Shown: positions 54,631-63,000, counted from the stretch's first letter. The stretch: 64,000 nt of DNA from CAZSBB01 sp964605235 (GCA_964605235.1 CAZSBB010000018.1:50095-114094), one strand, 5' to 3'. Made by a program: numbers and translations. The notes: generated by a model not told the origin, from the sequence alone.

Positions 54631-55701
54631 ATGTCAAACAACTGCATCCAGACACCGCTGTGGGTCAGCGGCGACGAACTCTGCCACACGTATCGCATCC
54701 CCGCGCTGGCGGTCACCTCGGCCGGCACGGTGCTGGCGTTCTGCGAAGGACGCCGGCATAGCATGCATGATGCCGGGCAGATCGACCTGCTGTGGCGTCG
54801 CAGCGTGGATCAGGGGCGAACCTGGGAGCCGACGCGCGTGCTGGTGACGGACCCGGACATGACCTGCGGCAACCCGTGCCCCATCGTCGACCACCACACC
54901 GGCGCCATCTGGCTGCTGTTCTGCAAGAACCACGCGACCGCCAAACAGGATTTGATCATGGCGGGACACGCGCAGCGCACCGCGTGGGCGACCGTCAGCC
55001 GCGATGATGGCGTCACCTGGTCGGAGCCGCAGGAAATCACCGCTCAGGTCAAGGACCCGCGCTGGACCTGGTACGCCACCGGCCCCGGCCACGGGATTCA
55101 ACTGCGCACCGGCCGACTCCTCGCCCCCGCCAACCATTGCAACCCTCACCACTACCGCATGGGCGTGGACTCCTATACCGCGCACGTGCTCTACAGCGAT
55201 GACGCCGGCCTGTCGTGGCGGGTGGGCGGCCGGGTGGACGACGATACCAACGAAGGCATGCTCGTCGAGCTGCGCGACGGGTCGCTGTTCTATCACTGCC
55301 GATGTAAAGGCCGCGATGACTACCGCCGGGTGGTTGCTTTCAGCACTGACGCCGGGCTTAGCTTTGGCGCTCCCCGCCGGGATTCGAATCTGTTCGATCC
55401 CACCTGCCAGGCGAGTTCATTGGGAATCACCATGCCGGAGATGCCCGCGGCGGACGCGGTCCTGTTCGCCCATCCCGACAGCGGCGTGCCGCATGGCCGG
55501 GCGCGCATGACGGTGCGGCTGAGCACGGATGGCTGCCGCACGTGGTGTGCGGCGCGCGTGCTGCATTATGGTCATTCAGCCTACAGCGACCTCGCCCAGA
55601 CGGCCGACGGCTCGATCCTCTGTCTGTATGAGTATGGGATTGAAGTGGGCTACCAACGGATGATGCTGGCGCGATTTGATCTGGGGTGGCTGCGGGGGTG
55701 A
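54631..55701 (+). CDS. Sialidase/neuraminidase-family exo-glycosidase
   Basis: 356 residues of a six-bladed propeller. The hallmark arginine motif YRIP is at residues 20-23, and five Asp boxes are visible: SVDQGRTW, SRDDGVTW, SDDAGLSW, STDAGLSF and a degenerate STDGCRTW. The nucleophile Tyr is probably in HSAYSDLAQTADGSILCLYEYG, and the second arginine region is GRARMTVRL. Family enzymes release terminal sialic acids or related sugars. No signal peptide is visible, unlike most secreted sialidases, so it may process imported oligosaccharides. It is the last gene before the AT-rich island. Confidence 0.9.
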   Translation: MSNNCIQTPLWVSGDELCHTYRIPALAVTSAGTVLAFCEGRRHSMHDAGQIDLLWRRSVDQGRTWEPTRVLVTDPDMTCGNPCPIVDHHTGAIWLLFCKNHATAKQDLIMAGHAQRTAWATVSRDDGVTWSEPQEITAQVKDPRWTWYATGPGHGIQLRTGRLLAPANHCNPHHYRMGVDSYTAHVLYSDDAGLSWRVGGRVDDDTNEGMLVELRDGSLFYHCRCKGRDDYRRVVAFSTDAGLSFGAPRRDSNLFDPTCQASSLGITMPEMPAADAVLFAHPDSGVPHGRARMTVRLSTDGCRTWCAARVLHYGHSAYSDLAQTADGSILCLYEYGIEVGYQRMMLARFDLGWLRG

Positions 55702-55891
55702 GGGCTATACTCCCATCTGTCCGCTTTAGCCGCAACAAGGACTCCGTCTTCATCCACAAGCCAGACAAGGAATAAAAGCCAAAATATACCGCCATTTCTG
55801 CCCCGCCATGATAAAATAACTATTTATAACTATTGATCTATTATAGATACTTATAAATTAATCCCATTTGCTTTATTGAAATGCAAATAAC
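55702..55891. promoter_or_regulatory. AT-rich upstream region of Abi-alpha-like gene
   Basis: From about 55770 the base composition drops sharply: ATAAAATAACTATTTATAAC and further TATTATAGATACTTATAAAT runs. TTTATAACT and TATAGATACT offer several -10-like boxes, but I cannot fix one promoter. The change of composition marks the left edge of the island. Confidence 0.6.
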
Positions 55892-56689
55892 ATGATTGAA
55901 CCAAACGCTATAGCTGGCGCCGGGCTTGTGATCCTGGGGTCGAAAGAACTCCTGAACAAACTACTTGGCCCAACAGCCGACTATATCGGCGGCGAGTTAA
56001 AAAACATTGCTGAGCGCTGCAATATCAATCTCGATAACGTATTCAGAAGAGCGCTCCAGAAACTGGGCCCAAGAGCAAATATGCCAAGAGCCGTTAATCC
56101 ACGCGTGTTGAAACATGTGATATCCGAAGGCCAATTCTGTGAAGATGTAATAATGGCAGAATACCTCGGTGGGGTACTGGCATCGACAAAAAGCGGAACA
56201 CCTCGTGACGACCGAGGTATATATTACTTAAATTTGATATCTGAATTGTCCTCTTATCAGATTCGAACCCACTATATGATTTATTCTTCTATTGTTCAGT
56301 ATGGATCAAAATTCAACCAAGATACCAGTTTTTGGTACTTAAATGACGGGATCACTGTTCTTATCCCAGAACACGAGTACGTCATGTCGATGGACTATTC
56401 TGGTGAAGAATCGCACGAGGACATTTCCCACCATTCTTTTCTGGGCCTCGAGTCAAGCAATCTTTCCAAGGGTGGAAATCAAATCATAAACAGGGACAGT
56501 CGCCCGTTCCCAGGCGTTCCATTTCGCTATTTCTGGCCAACACGCTTTGGTTTTGAATTATTCCTTTGGGGACTTGGGCTAGGTCACATGCGAGTATCAT
56601 CATACTTTGATATAGATCCTAATATCCACCTGCCGGTAACACCGGTACCAAAAGCTGTAAGTATTCAACTTGGACGGGTCAGTTATTGA
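55892..56689 (+). CDS. Abi-alpha (DUF4393)-like protein, possible abortive-infection defence gene
   Basis: 265 residues, visibly richer in AT than all neighbours. The N-terminal 130 residues match the Abi-alpha pattern: a helix LLNKLLGPTADYIGGELKNIAERC (18-41), then RVLKHVISEGQFCEDVIMAEYLGGVLAS with the conserved E-D...E...L segment and a helix rich in Tyr/Ser. The C-terminal half has an aromatic segment (FPGVPFRYFWPTRFGFELFLWGLG) that may touch membrane. Named for AbiAlpha of lactococci, where it is tied to phage resistance; activity here is inferred. No toxin or nuclease partner is adjacent. The ATG has no strong ribosome site. Confidence 0.72.
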   Translation: MIEPNAIAGAGLVILGSKELLNKLLGPTADYIGGELKNIAERCNINLDNVFRRALQKLGPRANMPRAVNPRVLKHVISEGQFCEDVIMAEYLGGVLASTKSGTPRDDRGIYYLNLISELSSYQIRTHYMIYSSIVQYGSKFNQDTSFWYLNDGITVLIPEHEYVMSMDYSGEESHEDISHHSFLGLESSNLSKGGNQIINRDSRPFPGVPFRYFWPTRFGFELFLWGLGLGHMRVSSYFDIDPNIHLPVTPVPKAVSIQLGRVSY

Positions 56690-56816
56690 TGAACATCATC
56701 AAAAGGATGATCAAAGGTGTCAGGTTGATCATTGATTCATCCCACCCGCGTCCAATCTCCCGACATATTTTCCCTCTCACCTATGCCCCCACCTGCGGTT
56801 CAGCCCGCTCCGCTAT

Positions 56817-56920
56817 TCTGGCTGGGCGTTTGCGCGGGGGATGGTGAACCACCAGGCCAGAATAAGGTGTCAGGTTGTATATCAAATCATCCTGACACCT
56901 TATGCTTTTATTATGCTTTT
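56817..56920. repeat. Partial dispersed repeat ending in perfect hairpin
   Basis: CTGGGCGTTTGCGCGGGGGA (from 56820) is the front of the CACCAAG element (56817-56854), but its hairpin is replaced by a different one: ATAAGGTGTCAGG (56862-56874) paired perfectly with CCTGACACCTTAT (56891-56903), 13-bp stem, 16-base loop. Related AAGGTGTCAGG and AAGGGGTCAGG strings occur at 56715, 57368, 45260 and 45493. Confidence 0.82.
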
Positions 56921-57169
56921 CTAGCGGATGCCATTTGCATCGATGTAGTTTGCAAATAACGCTTCAACGCGCGCAAGCTCTGCAAGGGCGACCGCCCCGG
57001 AAAATGTGCCCTGGGCTGCGAATATCGCAGGAGGTTGAATTTGGCAATGGTTGTAATCTTGGGAGGTGTTCCCACCACGGGTTGCGAACGCGACGTCGCC
57101 TTGCGGCGTGTTGCCAATGATGATGCGATGCTGGTTGTTCGGCGTGACGTAAAGATCACCCTTATTCAT
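56921..57169 (-). CDS. Small protein of unknown function in the AT-rich island
   Basis: 82 residues from ATG 57169 (MNKGDLYVTPNNQHR), which has AGAGG about eight bases upstream; a longer start at 57250 is possible. Composition is balanced (GNTPQGDVAFATRGG, GTFSGAVALAELARVEALFANYIDANG) and not repeat-derived, and the gene has lower GC than the chromosome average. Nothing recognised. It is convergent with the Abi-alpha-like gene, with a perfect hairpin between them. Confidence 0.6.
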   Translation of the reverse strand: MNKGDLYVTPNNQHRIIIGNTPQGDVAFATRGGNTSQDYNHCQIQPPAIFAAQGTFSGAVALAELARVEALFANYIDANGIR

Positions 57170-57367
57170 GAGATGTGCCTCTTTGAAGGATGGAAACGAA
57201 TAGATAGAGAGCAACCGCAAGAGCGCATGGCTGGTGGGGCCCAACTTCATTTTCTACAGAATACTGCTTTTCCAGGCCATACACGGCATCATACCGCCGT
57301 TTCCATGGGTCGGCCATGCTTATTTGGGTCCTTCCGTAATCCTCATGGGTAGAGTTCCAACCCGGAT

Positions 57368-57405
57368 AAGGGGTCAGGTTTCGTTACTATGATACCTGGC
57401 CCCTT
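57368..57405. repeat. GGGGTCAGG palindrome
   Basis: AAGGGGTCAGGT (57368-57379) pairs with ACCTGGCCCCTT (57394-57405), one mismatch, loop of 14 bases. The same AATAAGGGGTCAGGTCC string joins the tandem elements at 45 kb. Hairpins of this kind are common near REP-associated transposase (RAYT) targets; no such gene is in the window. Confidence 0.78.
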
Positions 57406-57500
57406 TTCATCGCTGATTCATCCCACCCTCATCCAATCTCCCGAAATCTTCGCCCTCACACCTATCCCCCCACCTGCGGTTCTGCCCGCCCTGCTATTCT

Positions 57501-57655
57501 GGCTGGGCGTTCGCGCGGGGGATGGTGAACCACCAAGTCACCAAGACACCAAGAAATTACTGGGTTTCCTTGGTGTCTTGGTGCCTTGGTGGTGAAAAAT
57601 CAAGCAGCGCGACAAGCTCAAAAAATGGGATACCCCCCGGCAGACCGCCCGCCGG
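57501..57655. repeat. CACCAAGACACCAAG palindromic element, copy 4
   Basis: GGCTGGGCGTTCGCGCGGGG then a CACCAAGTCACCAAGACACC hairpin arm and its inverse CTTGGTGTCTTGGTGCCTTG, followed by AAATCAAGCAGCGCGACAAG and CCCGGCAGACCGCCCGCCGG. It matches the three copies at 45 kb but with GGTGGTGAAAAATC in place of GGTGGTGACCAATC, a sub-type shared with copy 5. Confidence 0.85.
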
Positions 57656-58170
57656 AGAGTGCTGCCATCTCACCGTGGCCCGCTGGGCGTGTCAACATTT
57701 TTCCTTCCCACCCCGGCGTCTGCGCGAGGGAACCGCCACCTCGCTTGGCAGCGCGGCACAGGTCGCCGTCGGCAGCGCGCAGCATGTCACCCTGCGGCAG
57801 CGAAATGGCGTCGATCTGCCTCCTAACCCCATGCCAAAGCAGGCTCTATCGCACTTCCTCAGCACAGGGCGAATGGACGTGTCGTTAACCTGAAAATACC
57901 CTGTTTGGCGCAAAGCAGAGAATATCGATGTAAGTCGTTTTAATAAAATATCTTGCGATATATTTTCGAGTTTTTCCCATGTCACATGACATCGATGGTG
58001 ACATCCGCAACCCACTGTCATCCAAGAGCTTGTGGATTGTGCGGGGGCAATGTCAGTGACATCCGGCGACATGGCGGCACTGAGGACCAGCCAACGGCGG
58101 CAGGTTGATGATTCATTCATCCTGATACCTGTATCCCCGCAGTCCCATGGGACAGCCTGCGCCATTGCTC
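57656..58170. other. Island spacer without recognisable gene
   Basis: About 515 bases between two copies of the element. It alternates GC-rich text (TCCCACCCCGGCG...) and AT-rich text (TTTTAATAAAATATCTTGCG). No ribosome site with a frame of normal composition was found on either strand. A short motif GCGGGGGCAATGTCAGTGAC (58041-58060) also occurs after the radical SAM gene. Confidence 0.6.
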
Positions 58171-58333
58171 TGGCCGGGCGTTTGCGTGGGGCATGGTGAA
58201 CCACCAAGTCACCAAGACACCAAGCGATTGCGGGGGTTTCCTGGTGGCTTGGTAACTTGGTGTCTTGGTGGTGAAAAATCAAGCAGCGCGACGAGATCTC
58301 GATGGGGATACCGCCCTGGGAGACCGTCCGCCG
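58171..58333. repeat. CACCAAGACACCAAG palindromic element, copy 5
   Basis: TGGCCGGGCGTTTGCGTGGG and CATGGTGAACCACCAAGTCA begin it; the right arm TTGGTAACTTGGTGTCTTGG closes the hairpin. It ends with AAATCAAGCAGCGCGACGAG and ACCGTCCGCCGG. It is the rightmost copy, 110 bases before a half copy of the GCCGGAAGCG palindrome. Confidence 0.85.
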
Positions 58334-58440
58334 GTGTGTGCTGCCGTCTCTGCGTTGTCTGCCGGGCGGGTCAACTGACTAGTTCGCAGGGTGGTTGGTG
58401 GATCGGCAGGTGTGGGTGGGCGGCAGCCCGGCGCCGTTAG

Positions 58441-58458
58441 TGACGCTTCCGGCTCGTT
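58441..58458. repeat. Half copy of the GCCGGAAGCG palindrome
   Basis: TGACGCTTCCGGCTCGTT equals the right arm of the elements at 1784-1901 and 8486-8601, but no inverted partner is found upstream. It marks the right edge of the repeat-rich island, just before nuoA. Confidence 0.75.
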
Positions 58459-58583
58459 GGGGGAGATGCGGCTCGTCGGGCATCGGGGCATCTGCGTTCG
58501 CTCCGCCCAAACCCCGCCCCGGCTTGGCATTCGGACGCGCACCGGCTAACATCCTGCCTCCTGATTGGCACGAAAGGTCGCGT

Positions 58584-59054
58584 GTGGAACAACTGCTCTC
58601 CATCTCGCTGTTTCTGGGCTTCGGCATCGCTTTTGTCATGGTCAATCTGACCATCGGCGCCCTGCTGCGTCCCAAGCTCCCCCAGCGCGAGAAGGCTGCC
58701 ATCTATGAATGCGGTGAGCCGACGATCGGGTCCAGCTGGGTGCAGTTTGACCTGCGGTTCTACATCGTGGCGTTGTTTTATCTGATCTTTGATGTGGAAG
58801 TCGCGCTGATCTACCCCTGGGCGGTCGTGTACCGCGAGATGCCCGGGCCGGCGCTGCTGGCGGGGATTCCCTTCCTGGCGGTGGTGATCATCGGCTTCGC
58901 TTATGAATGGTACTCGGGCAGTCTGGACTGGGTCCGCTCCAGCGTCAATACCTCCCTGGCGGCCAGCCCCACGGCGGGCGGCGGGCTGGGGGCGGTGGCG
59001 CGGCGGGACCCGGAAGCGCTCGAGGACGAACGGCAAGCGGCGCGCTCCGCCTGA
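58584..59054 (+). CDS. nuoA: NADH-quinone oxidoreductase subunit A
   Basis: 156 residues from GTG 58584 (VEQLLSISLFLGF), with AAAGG upstream; the frame upstream runs through repeat DNA. Three membrane helices are visible (about 4-27, 62-84 and 91-112). The family core YECGEPTIGSSWVQFDLRF and YLIFDVEVALIYPW is intact; its Cys and acidic residues sit in the quinone-channel loop of complex I. A 40-residue acidic, basic and Ala-rich tail is longer than usual. No other complex I gene follows, though nuoB-nuoN normally would. Confidence 0.93.
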   Translation: MEQLLSISLFLGFGIAFVMVNLTIGALLRPKLPQREKAAIYECGEPTIGSSWVQFDLRFYIVALFYLIFDVEVALIYPWAVVYREMPGPALLAGIPFLAVVIIGFAYEWYSGSLDWVRSSVNTSLAASPTAGGGLGAVARRDPEALEDERQAARSA

Positions 59055-59151
59055 GCGTCGTGGTGACTTGGTGATCAACCCCACCCGCGCGGCTGTCGCG
59101 GGGGGTCGGCTATGGTGCTGACCCGTCATTCACTACGAGGTGTTTGCGCAT

Positions 59152-59772
59152 ATGTCCCAGGCCCGTTACAAAACCGTTCTGCTCTTTGGCGCCCCCGGCT
59201 CCGGCAAAGGCACGCAAGGCAAAATCCTGGGCCGCGTCCCGGGCTTCTTCCATTGTGCCTGCGGCGATGTCTTCCGCACCATCGACATCCACAGCGAAGT
59301 CGGCCAGGTCTTCTACCAGTACAGCTCCAAAGGCCAGTTGGTGCCCGATGACGTGACCGTGCGCATCTGGCGCGACGCCATCACCGCCCGCGCCGGCACC
59401 AACGAGTTCAAGCCCCGCTCCGACCTGCTGATTCTCGACGGCATTCCCCGCACCGTCGAGCAAGCCAACCTGATGGACAGCCATGTTGAAGTGCTGCGGG
59501 TGGTGCATCTGGTCTGTCACGACGAGGAAAAGATGTTCAACCGGCTGCGGCGGCGGGCACTGAAGGAAAACCGTCATGACGACGCGGATGAGAAGGTGAT
59601 CCGCAAGCGTTGGGCGGTGTATGAAGCCGAGACTCGTCCGGTGCTGGACCATTATCCCAGTTCGTTGATTTCCGACGTGGAAGCGGTGGCTTCGCCGGCG
59701 CACGTGCTGACGGACATCCTCAAGATCATCATGCCGATCCAGGAAAAGCACTTCGCCGCGTTCAGCGGTTGA
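59152..59772 (+). CDS. adk: Adenylate kinase-family nucleoside monophosphate kinase
   Basis: 206 residues from ATG 59152 (MSQARYKTV), 11 bases after GAGG. P-loop LFGAPGSGKGTQGKIL (residues 11-26), NMP-binding GDVFRTID and KGQLVPDDVTVRI, LDGIPRTVEQANLM (family DGFPRT, here Ile), and the LID-flanking arginines in RLRRRALKENRHDDADEKVIRKR are seen. The LID itself is of the short type without zinc cysteines. It converts AMP plus ATP to two ADP in the cytosol, if the usual specificity holds. It follows nuoA by 97 bases. Confidence 0.88.
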   Translation: MSQARYKTVLLFGAPGSGKGTQGKILGRVPGFFHCACGDVFRTIDIHSEVGQVFYQYSSKGQLVPDDVTVRIWRDAITARAGTNEFKPRSDLLILDGIPRTVEQANLMDSHVEVLRVVHLVCHDEEKMFNRLRRRALKENRHDDADEKVIRKRWAVYEAETRPVLDHYPSSLISDVEAVASPAHVLTDILKIIMPIQEKHFAAFSG

Positions 59773-59995
59773 GTGCCCCGCCCGTGCCGCCGGCGCCCCC
59801 GCGGGCGGCGCTGCCGAATGGCGGACGGGCTGAGCGCCGGCGGCGAACCCGCGCGGGCGGCGCCGCGTGCGGGGTGGGTGCAAGCGGACGCTGCGGTTGC
59901 GGTTGCACCGGCGGCGGGGGCGATGGCGTGTCGGCAGGGTTTGCGACTTGGCGCGGAGCGGACTAAACTTTTCAGGTTCCGACGGAGACCCGACT

Positions 59996-60508
59996 GTGCG
60001 CAAGAACGCTTCATTACTGCTGTGCATGACGACGTTTGCTCTCCTGGCGGGGTGCAGCGGGTCGGTGCCGTTCTCCGAAGACTGGCAATATCTGTCGAGC
60101 AACGGCGGCGCGCCGGGCGTGGTTTCGCGGCCGGACTCGCCGATTGCCGACGTGCCGGTGCCGATTGGTTTCTCGCCGCTGGTGGAACAAAGCCGCGCCG
60201 AGGTGCAGGGCAACGTGCGCGTGGTCAAGCATGTCTATCAGGGCCGCGCCAAGGTGCAGGACGTGGTGGACTTGTACCGCCGCAGCCTGCCGCTCTCCGG
60301 CTGGACCTTCACCAACGAAGGCAATGAGAGCGACGAGTACGTGCTGTACTACACCAAAGGCCCCGAGGCGCTGCGCGTCGCCACCCGCAAGAAAGGCCTG
60401 GTGGTGACCATCACCGTCAACATCGGCGCCCGCGAACAACGCGCCTTCCCGCCGGCGCAGCCGACGATCGATCGCAATCCCAATGTCTACCTCGGCGGCG
60501 TGGGCTGA
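59996..60508 (+). CDS. Hypothetical lipoprotein
   Basis: 170 residues from GTG 59996, with GGAG eight bases upstream. The lipoprotein signal is clear: MRKNASLLLCMTTFALLAGC, Cys20 being the lipidated residue. The mature part holds PLVEQSRAEVQGNVRVVKHVY and YRRSLPLSGWTFTNEG, a beta-alpha pattern of small outer-membrane-associated domains. Not recognised beyond that. It lies in a row with the TPR protein and the pseudouridine synthase, all plus strand. Confidence 0.85.
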   Translation: MRKNASLLLCMTTFALLAGCSGSVPFSEDWQYLSSNGGAPGVVSRPDSPIADVPVPIGFSPLVEQSRAEVQGNVRVVKHVYQGRAKVQDVVDLYRRSLPLSGWTFTNEGNESDEYVLYYTKGPEALRVATRKKGLVVTITVNIGAREQRAFPPAQPTIDRNPNVYLGGVG

Positions 60509-60565
60509 TCCCCAGTTCGCACATCCGCCTTCCCTTCCCCTTTGCTTACCCTTGCCTGAGGTCCC

Positions 60566-61435
60566 ATGGATCCGCAGCAGTATCAAGAGTTCGACCACCG
60601 CGACGACTGGCAGGCCTTCAAGGAAAGCTTCGGCGCCTGGTGGCAGCGCTACGGCAACAAAACGCTGCTGGTGATCCTCGTCACCGCGCTGGCGGTCACC
60701 GTCGTGCGCGTGCAGCGCATCCGCGCCCAGGATCGGCATGAGTCGGCGTGGATGGACCTGGCGAACACCACCAGCCCCGAGGTCGCCCGCACCACCGCCC
60801 CCAAATACGACGAGCCGGTGCGCAGCCTGCTGTATCTCCGCGCCGGGGACATGCTGCTGGCGCAGGCCGCCAAGCCGCGCGAGGAAACACCCGCGACGCC
60901 GGCCCCCGCCGCCGCGAAAACCGACACCCCCACGGACGCCGCCGCCGGCGCGACGGATGCGGCGACGCCCTCGCCCACCGGCAGCAGCGTCAGCGTGGCG
61001 CCCGCCGAGGTGGTGCCCACCGCTCAACTGCTGACCCAGGCGGGCGAGATGTACAGCCAGGTCGCCAACAACCCGGCGGTGCATGAAGTGGTGCGGCTCA
61101 ACGCGCAGCTCGGCCTGGGCGCGGTCGCCGAAGCCCAGCAGAACTGGGATGCCGCGCGGGACGCGTTCACCGCGGTGCGCGATGCCGCCCGGGGCAAGTA
61201 TGCCGTGCTGGCGGCACAGGCGGAAGGTCGGCTGGAAATGCTGCCCCGGCTGCGCCATCCGGTGCGCTACGCCAGCGAAGCGCCGGCCCCGCAGCCCGCC
61301 CTGCCCGCCATCAATGTGCCCCAACTCGATTTGTCCGCGCCGGTCCCCGCCCCTGCCAGCCCCGGCACGGGAGCAGACAGCTCCAGCACGCCCGAACCCA
61401 AGCTGCCCGAGCGCACCGTCCCGGCTGCGGAGTAA
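60566..61435 (+). CDS. Membrane-anchored TPR-like protein (YfgM-like)
   Basis: 289 residues. After a soluble N-terminus (QQYQEFDHRDDWQAFKESF) one membrane helix (about 33-49, TLLVILVTALAVTVVRV) leads to a periplasmic part: TPR-like helices at about 60-105, a Pro/Thr/Ala-rich spacer (about 106-145), TPR-like repeats again (NAQLGLGAVAEAQQNWDAARDAF), and a Pro-rich tail. The layout recalls YfgM/TPR-21 proteins, which assist SecYEG and envelope chaperones. Assignment by topology only. Confidence 0.78.
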   Translation: MDPQQYQEFDHRDDWQAFKESFGAWWQRYGNKTLLVILVTALAVTVVRVQRIRAQDRHESAWMDLANTTSPEVARTTAPKYDEPVRSLLYLRAGDMLLAQAAKPREETPATPAPAAAKTDTPTDAAAGATDAATPSPTGSSVSVAPAEVVPTAQLLTQAGEMYSQVANNPAVHEVVRLNAQLGLGAVAEAQQNWDAARDAFTAVRDAARGKYAVLAAQAEGRLEMLPRLRHPVRYASEAPAPQPALPAINVPQLDLSAPVPAPASPGTGADSSSTPEPKLPERTVPAAE

Positions 61436-61473
61436 TGCCGCGCTGCGATTCTGACGCTGGTATTCTTCTCGGG

Positions 61474-61568
61474 AACGAGCCCCGACCGTGAGGGAGGGGT
61501 GGTGTGCCCGGTGCGAGGCATCCATCAACTGCTGCGCCGCAACCCCTTGCTGACGCGCGGGGCTCGTT
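61474..61568. repeat. Palindromic dispersed repeat, GCCCCGCGCG family, copy 2
   Basis: Left arm starts AACGAGCCCCGACCGTGAG (61474), right arm ends TGACGCGCGGGGCTCGTT (61568). It shares the loop string CTGCGCCGCAACCCC with the copy at 54419-54507. It lies just ahead of the pseudouridine synthase gene, and the open frame of that gene runs into it, so the true start must be downstream. Confidence 0.82.
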
Positions 61569-61605
61569 GAACCGTGTCTTGCCGGCCCATCGAGAGCAGT
61601 CCACC

Positions 61606-62973
61606 TTGGTACGTCACCCTTCCGACGACAACAGCACGCGCCAGGCGAACGTGACCCCGCCGGGCATTGAGATCGATGATCCCGATGCCGAGTTGGTTGC
61701 TGCGCCCGCCGCCGCTGCGGACCCGATTGCAGCCCTCGACGCCGACGGCAGCGTTGCTTCCGCCGACGATGATGGCGATGTTGAGCCGGCGGTGCAGACG
61801 CTGCGCTTCGAGCTCAAGCGTGACCTGAAAAAGCGTCTGGACGTGTATCTGCAAGCCCGGCTCAAGGGCATCAGCCGCGCCAAGGTGCAGAAGCTCATCG
61901 AGCTGGGTCATGTCACGCTCAATGGCAGAACGCCCAAAAGCTCCACGTTGCTGCGATTGGCGGATCAACTGGAAATTCGCCTGCCGCCGATCGCCACCAA
62001 GTGCATCGCGCCCGAGCCGATCCCGCTCGATGTGCTGTACGAGGATGACGACCTGATCGTCATCAACAAGCAGGCGGGCATCATCGTGCATCCCGCGCGC
62101 AGCCACACCAGCGGCACACTCGTCAACGCCCTGGCGTACCGCTTTGAACAGCAGCAGCGCGCCAAGGGGCTCGAAGCCCGCCCGCGCCAGACACGCGGGT
62201 TCCGGCCCCACGACCGCGGCGATGTCATCGGCTTAAGCAGCGTCGGCGCTGCCGAGTTCCGCCCGGGCATCATTCATCGGCTCGACAAAAACACCACCGG
62301 CGTGCTCGTGATCGCCAAGCGCGATGAAACCCACTGGGCGATCGCGCGCCAGTTCGAGTACCGCACCACGCTCAAGGCGTACCTTGCCGTGGTGCATGGC
62401 AACTTCGAGGAACCCGGCGGCGCGATCGAGCAACCCATCGGCCGACACCCCACCATTCACGAAGCGTGCTGCGTGCGGCAGGACCACCTGAGCAAACACG
62501 CCCTGACCCTCTACCGCGTGCGCGAGCAATACCGCGGGTACAGCCTGGTCGAGCTGGAACTCAAGACCGGGCGCACGCATCAGATTCGCGTGCACCTGAG
62601 CTGGCTGGGTTATCCCATCGCCGGCGATCTGCTCTATGGCGGGGAAGCCATCGGCGATGCGGAGCTGAGCAATCCGCCCATCGCGGCGGGCAGTCGGCGG
62701 TTTCTCAACTACGCCCGCAACAAGGACGAAGGCCTGCGCGCCGAGGCGGCTGCCCATGCGCGCCCGGACCTGCTGATCGCCCATCCCGCGCTGCACGCCA
62801 CGCTGCTGAGTTTCGAGCACCCGGCCACGAAAGAGCGCCCTGTCTTCACCGCGCCCCTGCATGAGCCGATGCGCACGCTGGTGCGCCGCCTGCGGGAGCA
62901 GCGGCTGCCCGGCGCGCCGGTGGCGACCGAAGGCACGTGGGTTGATCTGGAGCAGGCGGTCGGCAACATATAG
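61606..62973 (+). CDS. RluD-family 23S rRNA pseudouridine synthase with N-terminal extension
   Basis: About 455 residues; the start is uncertain. TTG 61606 and GTG 61651 are candidates, because upstream codons fall within a palindromic repeat. After an acidic, low-complexity leader come an S4 RNA-binding domain (RLDVYLQARLKGISRAKVQKLIELGHVTLNG) and the catalytic domain with HRLDKNTTGVLVIAKRD (catalytic Asp), the family ELKTGRTHQIRVHLSWLGYPIAGDLLYGG motif and a C-terminal extension. The family converts uridines of 23S rRNA to pseudouridine. The catalytic domain has an insert (about 40 residues between RFEQQ and GIIHRLD). Confidence 0.9.
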   Translation: MVRHPSDDNSTRQANVTPPGIEIDDPDAELVAAPAAAADPIAALDADGSVASADDDGDVEPAVQTLRFELKRDLKKRLDVYLQARLKGISRAKVQKLIELGHVTLNGRTPKSSTLLRLADQLEIRLPPIATKCIAPEPIPLDVLYEDDDLIVINKQAGIIVHPARSHTSGTLVNALAYRFEQQQRAKGLEARPRQTRGFRPHDRGDVIGLSSVGAAEFRPGIIHRLDKNTTGVLVIAKRDETHWAIARQFEYRTTLKAYLAVVHGNFEEPGGAIEQPIGRHPTIHEACCVRQDHLSKHALTLYRVREQYRGYSLVELELKTGRTHQIRVHLSWLGYPIAGDLLYGGEAIGDAELSNPPIAAGSRRFLNYARNKDEGLRAEAAAHARPDLLIAHPALHATLLSFEHPATKERPVFTAPLHEPMRTLVRRLREQRLPGAPVATEGTWVDLEQAVGNI

Positions 62974-63000
62974 TCACGCCGTCTCGTCAGGAGATTCAGC

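Noticed and set aside
55892..57169. Prophage remnant
   Set aside because: No integrase, capsid, tail or lysis gene and no attachment-site duplication was seen; only composition and repeats are unusual.
57692..58282. 196-codon minus-strand open frame in the island
   Set aside because: Begins within the CACCAAG element and has no coherent composition or motif.
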